This document shows, piece after piece, positions 1 to 9,627 of a stretch of 64,000 nt of DNA. The stretch is from the NCBI GenBank assembly GCA_963580455.1, contig OY756960.1, positions 4,836,001 through 4,900,000 of the forward strand. The letters are read 5' to 3'. Position 1 is the stretch's first letter; every line of letters begins with the position of its first letter. The translations under genes were made by a program, and so were the position numbers. This DNA is from Euonymus europaeus (Eukaryota > Streptophyta > Magnoliopsida > Celastrales > Celastraceae). The notes under the pieces were generated by a model that saw only the letters and a program-made list of their open reading frames with translations, did not search any database and was not told the DNA's origin.

Positions 1-1
1 T

Positions 2-310
2 CACAACGTCTCCAACTTTGACTCCCCATCTCGAGACTCATCGGGTAGTTCCAGAATCTCAAGACGGCAGCAGACTTTAAGTCTTGGCTTGGAGTCACCT
101 TCTTATGAAAAAACTGTCGCACCAAAACATTCTCGTCGAAAAAAATCCAAGGAGGGATCAGGAGGGTCGTCAAGGTCATCAAGATCAAAGGGACAAAATC
201 CAGTGGAATTATCGCCGGATGTTGGATCTGTATCTGAATATGTGGAAGGATTAAAAAGCAAGGAGGACAAACAAAGTTCAGTTTTGGAAATATTTGAAGA
301 AGAGAAGTGA
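2..310 (+). CDS. C-terminal end of an unrecognised gene (partial, left edge)
   Basis: An open frame runs from the window edge to a TGA at 308-310 and gives about 102 residues. The stretch is low-complexity and hydrophilic. It is rich in Ser, Arg and Lys (SRRKKSKEGSGGSSRSSRSK) and then turns acidic, ending VLEIFEEEK. This looks like a disordered tail, not a folded domain. There is no in-frame ATG near the start, so the visible part is an internal or final exon of a longer gene whose body lies to the left; an exon boundary inside the stretch cannot be excluded. I do not recognise the family. Downstream DNA is AT-rich and fits a 3' UTR. Confidence 0.5.
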   Translation, partial: HNVSNFDSPSRDSSGSSRISRRQQTLSLGLESPSYEKTVAPKHSRRKKSKEGSGGSSRSSRSKGQNPVELSPDVGSVSEYVEGLKSKEDKQSSVLEIFEEEK

Positions 311-965
311 TAGGATTCCAGAGAACAAAAGAGCCTAAAATTTACAAAAAAAAAAGTAATTATATAGATTGAACATAGTCCTGTCCATGTAACTGGACTA
401 AAATTCTTCCATGATTATAGTATTTTCCCCCTTTCCTCTAGGGCCAGCTCTGGCTTTTGTGGCCAAAACAAATTTGGTTTTGTTTGATCATTTACCTAGT
501 GTTGTTGGTTATGCAGAGAAGACAACACATAAAGTTGTAAGCAAATTTGATACAAACTGCAGTTGGAACTGCAGTAATTCAAAGACTTTGTTGCTTACAT
601 GGGAGTAAGATGTATGTACATCATATTTGTTATCGATCCTACCCACCGTGGAAGCCTTATCCATGAGAATCGTTTAAAAAATTAATGGTGCATTTGTTCC
701 TCCATTATTTTTCTATCCATTGTTCTGCATTCATTCCATTAAAAACGGATAATTACTTCAGTCATAGAGCTAATCAGATATCAATTACAGTGTTTCGATA
801 AATCTGTCAATAATGCTCTTTGAAGCAGATAAAAGAGGCGATTCTAATACTTATTTTTCAAAGCTATGACTTGTTGTTTTTACAAACGTCAGCTCAGATT
901 AATATAAGTGTAGAGGATTGCAAGACACATTGACATACTCTGATGATGACCATTTTATAACAACT
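311..965. other. 3' UTR of the left-edge gene and intergenic DNA
   Basis: I see no convincing gene here. The first few hundred bases probably hold the 3' UTR of the gene ending at 310. The 65-codon frame at 411-608 has no recognisable motif. The stretch ends where the Copia LTR remnant begins at 966. Confidence 0.4.
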
Positions 966-2227
966 TGTTGAATTGATCTGTATCTTATACATATGGTAAC
1001 TGCATTGTTGTTGACACCGCACCACCACCTAAAATCACTTCACCACCGAAACTCTCAGTAACAATCCAAAAACCCGAAATGGAATTCAATGGAAGAAACT
1101 TCCGTCGTGACAGGAAGTCGAGCAGTTATCCATCAGGATAATGCTTCATTCCCTACCGGAATCACCTTGGATGAGACCAATTATTCCCTTTGGTCTTAAC
1201 TCATGGAGATGCGCATTGCTTCCCGCAACAAATTGGGCTATATTACTGGAGAAACATCGAAACTGAAGTTGGGTGACACAAAGCTCGAAACATGGCTTGT
1301 AGAAAACAATCAAGTCAAAAGTTGGCTCATTGATTCTATGACTCCTGCTTTAATGCAACACTTTATTTGTCTTCCCACAGCCAAGGAGATATGGGAGCTA
1401 GGCTATAATGAAGACCTTCTATGATGGTTCCGATGAAACTTGCCTATTTGAACTAAATCGGTAGTCTTTCTCTACGAAACAAAACGGTAAGCCATTATCC
1501 GTGTATTATAACGAAGTCGTGGCGAATGTCACTAGCGAACCAGATCACTCTCAATCCACCGCAACTGCCCATATTACTCATTCAGATAATGATGGTAACT
1601 GCATATGCTCTGACCAATCTATAAATAGTACATGGATTATTGATATAGGTGCATTCGATCACATGACAAACAATTCCACAAAGCTAATTAAATTCTATCC
1701 AGCCCTCGTCTCAAGCAAGCATCTACACGATCAATGGTGCCAACGCCTTAGTTAAAGGCACTAAGTTCCTATCTGATTCTCTTACACCGAATACAGTGCT
1801 TATAGTTCTTTCTCTTTCGCACAACTTACTTTCTGTCAGCCAAATTACCACAGCCTTATCTTGTTTTTTTACTTTCTGGCCTATCTTGTAAGAATTTATG
1901 TTTTCTTATTGATTGAATTGGTATTACATCATGTTATATACAAAAACATCAAGTGATGCTAATCTTAGCTTGCTTGTCAATCATTGTGCTGCTGGAGTTG
2001 CCACTGTTCTGATGGTGTGCATTAATATTTTTGTTGTTGAAGAAAGGTTTATGAGAGGAGTTTTGCAGTTGTTGATGTCCCTGCCTTTATCTTCCGCTAC
2101 TACATGTCTCTATTTGCTACATATCGGCCTACATGCTGTCTGGTTTGAATGTCAATGTCAGTTGCTCAAGTTCATATAGCTGAGGAATTAATGCTAAAGT
2201 CTATACATGAGGACTTGATGTGCATGC

Positions 2228-3848
2228 TGTCAGCAAATCGGTGTACAAAATATACAGCGGAAGCTACAAAAAAAAATACCTCTTGAAGCGTGCTTGATCA
2301 AAATTCCAGCCAATCGATTGATCTCCGATAATACGGAGTCTCTAGTCCGTCCACCGGAATCTCAGACTAAGTATTGTGTTCTGTGGCTGTGTATCCAATA
2401 CACATTCATCCGACCAAATGAAATTGCACATTTCATTTTAAAAGAGAATTGCCGACACAATTCAACCAAATGTGTCGGCAATTATTATCATATTCAATAT
2501 ATGATAATATAATAATATATATTATAATAACATATTATTATAATATAATATTAATTAAATCATGACTCCAACTTTTTTTTTTTTGGTTACAAGGGAGGGA
2601 ATTAACCCAAAAAAACTCACTCACAGAGGGTTATTTCCAACTAACCGAGGTGATGCAATCCTAGCTCCAACTTTAATTAATGACAAGTGTGCTAGCAATG
2701 TCTATTAATCAATTGGATTCAATCCGGTTTACAATAAACCTGCATTTAATTAATAATTCGATTATTTTCATCATATGTAAATTATCGAATTTACACAGTT
2801 CTTCTCTTTTCCAAACTTAATCTGTGATTCGTTATGTGTGACTTTCTAGGTTCATTACCGATTAGCAATAAGAATAATATCAAACTCTTTGATATTAATT
2901 AAAACATCTTTTAATCATTTCTTATAAATCACGAGTGACACCTAGCAGTATATCGTGACTACCCAATCAGTGATGAATACTTTCATATGAACCTTTAATT
3001 ACAATTACCATGTAATAGAATCCTTCCATTGTGCAATATCCCAATTGAGTGAGGATCATGGATATCCGTCAAATCCACTAACTCAATTATATGTCAGATC
3101 CAATAATTTATTGACAAATGAATAATTAATGAAAACAACCTTTTCATTAATCATTTCACCTCGGCCAAGGATTTCTTGTGTCAATATATATATATCCGGA
3201 TCACATAGGATATTCTCCTCGTTTATTTCGAGGCGATGGATTCCTTATTGACTGCACACAAGTCTCCATATATAACTAATTGAATCCATCGAATGTCAAT
3301 ATTTATTCAATGAATAAATATTTCCAACATTGACAAAATTCAATCACTCATATACAAGACTGCTATGTCATCTCAGGTCTAAGGATTATTTACACAATCG
3401 TAAATAAATAATAAATCATTGACAAAGAAATAAACCTCCATGTGATTCATTATTTTGCAAGTCATGTTCGAAGCATTTATTCAACAATAAATCTTCCATA
3501 TTGTTTGTTCTAATATCTCATATTAGATTGCATGAGACTCACAACCCTATCATCATAGGAAACAAACAGTATGCTGATCTTCCGAATTATTATTGTCCAA
3601 TTTAATAATTCTATGATCAGGAACTCAATTTAAGATATTTATACTAGAGATCACTCGTCACTCATATTCTCAACTCTTGAGAATGAGGTCTCTAACAAAT
3701 ATCTTCGGACATATTTAATATAACTAATAAATAGAGATATCAAATATATCAAATAAACTGTCATGTATTATTTCAACTAATACAATACTATTATTATATA
3801 CGTACCAAATACAACGTATAATTGGTTGTATAGGAGATATATCTAACA
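2228..3848 (-). mobile_element. Solo LTR (1.6 kb) with CATGC target-site duplication
   Basis: The 1,621-bp AT-rich segment starts TGTCAGC and ends TCTAACA, giving TG...CA on either strand. It is flanked by perfect 5-bp repeats CATGC (2223-2227 and 3849-3853). There is no coding sequence, PBS or second LTR, so it is best read as a solo LTR; minus orientation (TGTTAGATATATCTCC at its start) is my preference. It contains a SINE at 2576-2664. Confidence 0.75.
2576..2664 (-). mobile_element. Short tRNA-derived SINE inside the solo LTR
   Basis: The insert has a poly(T) left end (a poly(A) tail on the minus strand) preceded by TTGTAACC. It is flanked by the 10-bp direct repeat CTCCAACTTT (2566-2575 and 2665-2674). 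On the minus strand CTCGGTTAGTTGG resembles a pol III A box and GGTTAATTCCC a B box. At about 89 bp it is short for a plant SINE. Confidence 0.7.
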
Positions 3849-6542
3849 CATGCTGGTGCCAAAAAAGAGGGGTCCTTTAATAGACGGCTGCAAGTGTTGC
3901 TGAGTGGTACTGTTTATATGCACTACAGTTGGGATCCGGTTGCTACTCTTCACCTATGTTTGCATCTCCTACAATGTTTCTTGAATTTTCTGCACTTGGA
4001 ATCGGGTGATATGTTGCTGTCCATGAACAGGGGGCTATGATACTGCAATCTATGGAAAAATGTTGAAGCAAAGTGTGGTCTGTTACAAATCTCTAATGGA
4101 CTACAAGGATGAAAGAGGTGTTGTTCAATCATCTATGTAGCTGCTGCATATTGAACTGGCTGAACTTCTTCTCTTTTAATTGCTTGTTGATTACCATTCG
4201 TTTGTTCTTGGTGGCTTAGGGCTTGGGGATTTTTCCTCTTTTTAGGGGTCTTGTATTCTTGCTTTCTAGGAGGTATTTTGGTTTCAGACTGTATGATTCC
4301 TAGGAGGTTTTGTGCCTCTCAATTTCGATTAATAAAATGAACCTCATTTATCAAAAAAAAAAAAAAAAAAACAAAAACAATCTAGGATTTCTTTTTTAAA
4401 TTTCCTAATTTGTGTATAAGTTTTCTGAAATAGTTACAACTCTCACACCCTCCCTCAAACTCAGGATGATTGCATGAAAATCGTCGAAAGTTTGTCAAGT
4501 AGAAACTGAAATCGAGCAACAATGTGAGCCTTTGTAAAGAAGTCAACCAGCTGAAAAGTAGAAGAAACAAGAGGAAGAGGGAGTGTGCCATCATGAAGAA
4601 GGTTACATCACGTTATATACAAAAACAACCCTAGGATTTCTTAATTACAAATTTCCCACTTTGTATACAAGTTTCCTAAAATTGCTACAACTTAGATAAG
4701 AAAAACTGTATTATTTGGATTTGACGACTGGAGGAGTGCAAAACTTAGGACAGATGAATCTTGCCAGTAGTATTGACACTGATAAAGAGACTATTTGGTT
4801 ATAATATTGTAGACTTGGCCATCTATCATTCAGCTATCTCAGAAAGTCGAACCATATTTGTTTTCAAAGATTAGTGGGTTTAAATTCTAGTGCAATATTT
4901 GTGAATTGGCCAAAAGCCATTGTATTTCATATTTACAGAGTTTTAATAACAGAACTGATCCCTTTATGGTTATTCACTCTAATGTTTAGGGACATGCTAG
5001 AATTCATTCGCTCTCTAGTGCTAAATATTTTATGACGTTTATTGATGAATGTACTCGGATGATGTGGATTTCTCTTCTCCATAATAAAAAATGCTTTCCA
5101 AGAGCTTCATGGCATGATCAAAACGCAATACTAGAAACAAATTCGCGTGCTTCAATTTGATATTGATGGAGAATATATCAATACCTTACTAGGAGAGTTT
5201 TACACAGTCATGGGATCCGCCAGCAAACATCATGTTCCAATACTCCAACTCAAATGGCCTTGCTGAACGAAAGAATCGTCAAATTAGGTAAGCAGTTCGG
5301 ACATCTCTTTTCAGAATGCATATGCCCCACACATATTAGGATGAAGCCATGCGATCAGCTGCTTACTTGATCAATCGGACTCGATCGCAAGTCATTGTTT
5401 TTCAAACTCCACATCGAAAACTACATTCTCTTGTGACAGACCCTATGTTACTTTGAACCAAGAGTCTTTGGATGTACTACTTTTGTTCATATCCACAAAC
5501 ACCAATAGAGTAAACTGGATTTGGATCTTTGTGCCAAGCGATGCGTCTTTGTTGGATATGCAAATTTTAAGAAATGGTAGCTTTGCTATGACCCGAATGC
5601 CAACAAACTATACGTCATTTTGGATGTATAATTTCATGAATCTTAACCTTATTACACAGAGGAGTCCATATAACCTCCTCAAGGGGAGAACGAACAGTGA
5701 AATGCGGATGTATATAATGATTTTTTGGAGCTGGAAATATATGAAGTTTAGTCGGAAAGAAACTCAAGTTCGAGCACCCAATAATTGAAGTCGAGCATCT
5801 TAGGACCTGACGCTGGTGAGGTAAGCTCAAACAACTCGGGCTCTGAAAGTGAACTTCAGTTGAGTTCTTTACCTGAAGATGAAACAACGACAAACATTGA
5901 TGGAAGAAGGCCCAAATAATACAGTTATGCTACTTCTAACACCACTTTCTATAGAATTAGCCCAGAATGTCTCTTCTCGGGTAACTTCCTCATCCATACC
6001 TAATGATTCCTTAGAATCAGATATGCAGATAGACTAAATAGAGGGATAACAAAAAAGCAATATGACCCAGATCTTCAAGCTAAGGCCAAGTATCCAATTA
6101 GTAACCATGTGTTTACCCATCGGTTGTCAAAATTGACTGCATTTACGTTAAGTAATTATCTTTTGTATCTATTGCTAGTGCAGGATGCGTTAGCGAATCC
6201 GAGATGGAAGAAAGCGATGAATGAGGAAATGGCGGCCTTGCAAAAAATACTCAACATGGTATATTGTACCACGAGGAAAGACTAGTTGGGTGTACACGGT
6301 GAATGGATATATACAAAGGTATGGAGTCGACTATCAAGAAACATTTGCATTGGTGGCTCAATCAAAAACTTGTGACATGAACAACGTGTGAAATTTGAAG
6401 AAATCTTTGTACGGATTAAAGCAGTCACCCAAAGCTTGGTTTAGTAGATTTTCCAAATCAATAAAGGTGTTTGGATACAAGCAAAGCAATTTTTATCACA
6501 CACTGTTTATCAAACAAAAAGCAGAAAAACTAACAACACTTA

Positions 6543-7173
6543 GGCTCCGTTTGTTTGACGGAAAACAAGCTTCTCATGAAAAAGAAAAATTATATCATGT
6601 AAAAACAACTAATTTCTAATGTTTGGACAAAGAAATTACTAATATTTCTCATTGTTTGTTTGTTTGGAATTAAAATTTTGAAATACAACACTTTTTATTA
6701 TGTTGACCAACAAATGTGTGTGTATGTTTCGTGTGAATATACATGAATTCATATTCATATATATATATATATATAATATTGACAGTAATGAAAATTCCTT
6801 AGAACAAATCATTTTTTATTGTTAAATGTCTTTTATTGTGTGTATACATACATACATATATATATATATATAATACGTATATATTTATATGTACGCGAAA
6901 CACAATCTAAATTAGCTTGGTTAAAGTATTACGGGTCATAAATGTGCATTGGGTTAAAAATATGTGACTCAATATGTTCACATTCATGCTCATAGTTTTG
7001 GGAAAAACAACATCCCAAAGTTGAGAAGGGAAATTGTTTTTCATTTTTAAAGTCTTAAAATTGAGTTAATTATATAACTTTTTCAACTTACTATTTTTAT
7101 TTTTCATCCCCAAACACCATAAAATGAGGAAAATATTTTTCAAAAATTGATTTTCCGTTAAACAAACGGAGCA
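6543..7173. mobile_element. PIF/Harbinger (Tourist-like) MITE in the Copia-A RT
   Basis: Ends read GGCTCCGTTTGTTT and, reversed, TGCTCCGTTTGTTT, so the terminal inverted repeats share GCTCCGTTTGTTT and continue with only a G/A difference into ACGGAAAA. The flanking TTA (6540-6542 and 7174-7176) fits the 3-bp TSD of this superfamily. The interior is AT-rich, with (TA)n and (CATA)n runs, and has no coding capacity. Removing it rejoins the RT frame just upstream of YVDHMAV. Confidence 0.8.
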
Positions 7174-8153
7174 TTATTGTATATGTTGATGAAACTTATT
7201 GTATATGTTGATCATATGGCAGTGACAATCAATGATTTAGTGGAAATCGACTTGTTAAAAGACATCTCAATAAAGAATTTGAAATGAAAGATATCGGTCA
7301 GCAAAGATATTTCTTGCGAAAAGAAGTTAAAAGATTAAAACAAGGAATCTCTTTGCCATAAAGGAAGTATGTGCTAGATCTTCTTACACTAGAATGCTAG
7401 ACTGTATACCGGTGGACACACCTATTGAGATGAATCACTGACTTGGTAAATATCCTTATAAAATCCCAACGATTAAGGATCGATATCAACACTTTTTTGG
7501 AAGGCTAACCTACCTAGCTCACACAAGGCTTGACATAACCTATGTGGTGAATATGGTAAGTCAGTTTATGAATAATCCCAATAAGGAACACACGAATGCC
7601 GTGCACCGAATCTTGAAGTACTTGAAATCCTCTCCAAGAAGAAGGTTATTGTTAACCAAAGGAAATAATTTGAACATTATGGGCTATTGGGCTATACAAA
7701 CGTAGATTGGGCAAATGATGAGACTACTAGACGGTCCACGTCCGGTTACTTTATTTTTATGGGAGGTAATTTAGTTATTTGGAGAAGCAAGAAGCAGAAT
7801 GTCATAGCAAGATCAAGTGTTGAAGAAGAGTTTCGTGGTATGGCACGAGGTTTATGTGAACTGATGTGGGTTAAACGTGTATTGAAGGATCTCGGCTTTG
7901 AACACTACGATGTGATAATAAGGCTGCAATTGTTATTGCTCATAATCCATTTCAACATGATCGAACTAAACATGTTGATATTGATAGTCATTTTATCAAC
8001 GAAAAACTTGATAAGAAAATTATAAGGTTTCCTTTTGTCAAGTCAGAAGATCAACTTGCCGATATCCTTATAAAAGCTGTGTCCGAGAAAGTGTTTGCCA
8101 AATCAATCGAGAAGTTGGACATGGTTGACATATATTCTCCAACTTGAGGGGAG

Positions 8154-8755
8154 TGTTGAATTGATCTGTATCTTCTTCGGATTCCATGTAATTAGGTCTC
8201 AGTTATAGGACTTATATTAGGAGAGTGTATATCACTGATTGACTTGTATAGCTAAACTTATGGTAGTCGTTGCAAGCATATAAGGAGATATTCTCGATGA
8301 AATGAAATTAAGTCTTTGAATCATATTTTATGTATCTTTAACTTACAACCCAATCTAGATGAGAAGAGATGCATTGCCGTATTGCGACAGAGTCTCAGTT
8401 TTAATAAAGAGTTAGGGTCAGATGGAGTAAGAAGAGAAACTGCAATGCTTTGGAATTTTCGGGACTAGATTTTTCTAAAAGCTGTTTGCAAGAAGCAGAA
8501 GACATAATGTTGAATGATGGTATGGCTCATTATGTATGAGGATAGCTTTGTCTTTGTACGTAGTAGAAACTACAGTTTCATATATAAGCCCTATTATTTT
8601 CCTGTAAGCCATACGCGGCAATTATATTGAAAGAAGAAGCTTCTCCGTGGACGTAATCTATATTAGCCAAACCACGTAAATCTTTGTGTCGAATCTTCTA
8701 TTGCTTTTATTTCTTGTGTTTGTGTATCTTGTCTTGTGTGTGATCAATTGCAACA
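8154..8755 (+). repeat. 3' LTR of Copia-A
   Basis: About 602 bp with TGTTG at its start and the matching inverted CAACA at its end. It directly follows the purine tract AACTTGAGGGGAG. Only the first 20 or so bases have a counterpart at the 5' end (966), so LTR-LTR dating is not possible. Confidence 0.8.
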
Positions 8756-9627
8756 CATAACCCTGTCGAAATGATCGTAGTTGCGGGTTTATACGATTGA
8801 ACAATCACAGACCATTTTCTAGTAAGATTCATACAAAAAATAGGAAATCAATGAAAGAGATACTCAAGTGAAATCAAAATAAAGTATCAGAAAATAGACA
8901 AAGGCTTCGATGTAAAGAGGATGACTCGGAGTGAAAATATGCAGTGGACTTTCCTAGTCCATGATGATGCACCAGGAAGGAAAATATGCACATTTTGGTG
9001 ACCATCTTTCTATATTCAGATGTAGTTTGGCATTGCTTGTGCTTATAGAAAGCGGCTTCTAGAAAATCCGGAGAAAAAAAACCGAAGCAAAAGCCCTTCT
9101 TTTAGTAGTTTCAATAAGCACAAGCAATCCGAAACTACGCCATAATATTGATTTAGAACTACCATATACTCATCCACCATGCATATTCAGTCTGAAAATA
9201 ATATCAGACACAAACTTCTACCTTCGACGTACTCAATCAAATGCTACAAATTTAAAACAGGACATTTAATCATGTCTAGGAAGCATCAACATGAAGAAAC
9301 AAACACCACTTCTCTGACAAACACCATTAGCAGCAAGAACATAAATATTAAATCTCCGATATGCATAAGAAATCAAGAAAATAAATATTGCATGAAAAAC
9401 AGTTCAAGAAAAAAAAGGATTTGCAAACCAGAAAGGGAAGGCATTATTTTTCAAGAAACAAGCATCATAGTTCTTCCCAAATATCCAGAATGAGAAAAGC
9501 AAATTATTCATGCGTTCGTCATTCTTCTCGCAAAACATGGAGAACATTTAAAATATCCTACAAGATAAAACCAGATTATTAATAACCATATGAATAGCTG
9601 AAATGGATGTAGATTGCCAACACCCTT
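8756..9627. other. Intergenic DNA and 3' UTR of the multi-UBL gene
   Basis: This lies between the Copia-A 3' LTR and the stop codon of the UBL gene. The right part is probably that gene's 3' UTR on the minus strand. The only structured element I see is the foldback at 9022-9138. The open frames here carry no recognisable motif. Confidence 0.4.
9022..9138. mobile_element. Small foldback MITE
   Basis: The ends are near-perfect inverted repeats of about 25 bp (23 match by hand), built on TTGCTTGTGCTTAT at about 9033 and its complement ATAAGCACAAGCAA at about 9112. They enclose a loop of about 67 bp. It has no coding capacity. The form fits a short hAT- or Mutator-type MITE; I could not fix a target-site duplication. 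Confidence 0.55.

Larger units (their letters stand above)
1949..4370 (+). mobile_element. Poly(A) retroposon (LINE 3' end or retrocopy) inside the Copia-B LTR
   Basis: The insert ends in an A-rich tail (about 4353-4370) after AATAAAATGAACC. It is flanked by the 9-bp direct repeat ACAAAAACA (1940-1948 and 4371-4379), as target-primed reverse transcription leaves. Joining the flanks restores the LTR sequence seen intact at 4602-4640. It contains no recognisable RT or endonuclease. It is either the 3' end of a LINE or a processed transcript of an unknown gene. It is itself interrupted by a solo LTR at 2228-3848. Confidence 0.7.
1887..4693 (-). mobile_element. Copia-B: minus-strand LTR retrotransposon remnant inside Copia-A
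   Basis: A short LTR (about 130 bp without its insertion) runs from TGTAAG at 1887 to CTCACA at 4447 and is split by a retroposon at 1949-4370. To its right are a polypurine tract read on the minus strand (4448-4461) and the end of a copia RNase H (about 4462-4600; QLVDFFTKA on the minus strand). A second, truncated LTR copy stands at 4602-4693; it shares TTACATCA(T/C)GTTATATACA and the following CTAGGATTTCTT stretch. Nearly all the internal region is missing. The element sits between the protease and pre-integrase parts of Copia-A. Confidence 0.75.
1136..8135 (+). pseudogene. Copia-A gag-pol remnants (interrupted)
   Basis: Gag of the UBN2 type lies at about 1140-1480 (YSLWS, WLIDSMTPALMQ, LPTAKEIWE). 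The protease motif at about 1637 reads WIIDIGAFDHMT, where copia proteases have DSGA, so the active-site triad is damaged. After the nested insertion the GAG-pre-integrase region resumes at about 4700 (YYLDLTTGGVQ, LGHLSFSYL), then integrase pieces to about 5300. RT resumes at about 6180 (SLYGLKQSPKAWFSRF), is split by the MITE at 6543-7173, and continues with YVDHMAV, where YVDDM is usual. RNase H is at 7687-8100 (DWANDETTRRSTSGY). Many stops and frame changes show it is dead. Confidence 0.85.
966..8755 (+). mobile_element. Copia-A: decayed Ty1/copia retrotransposon with nested insertions
   Basis: The 3' LTR (8154-8755) begins TGTTGAATTGATCTGTATCT and ends in CAACA. The same first 20 or so bases stand at 966, marking the remnant of the 5' LTR, most of which is deleted. 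Between them lie, in Copia order, gag, protease, integrase, reverse transcriptase and RNase H remnants on the plus strand, all broken by stops and frameshifts. A purine tract (8144-8153) precedes the 3' LTR. Two large interruptions are other elements: 1887-4693 (a nest) and 6543-7173 (a MITE). The flanks (CAACT before 966, CATAA after 8755) do not match, so no target-site duplication survives. Confidence 0.85.

Noticed and set aside
965..966. Target-site duplication for Copia-A
   Set aside because: The 5 bp before 966 (CAACT) and after 8755 (CATAA) do not match.
9388..9582. Plus-strand frames at 9179-9582
   Set aside because: Lys/Ser-rich without domains, in the probable 3' UTR of the minus-strand UBL gene.
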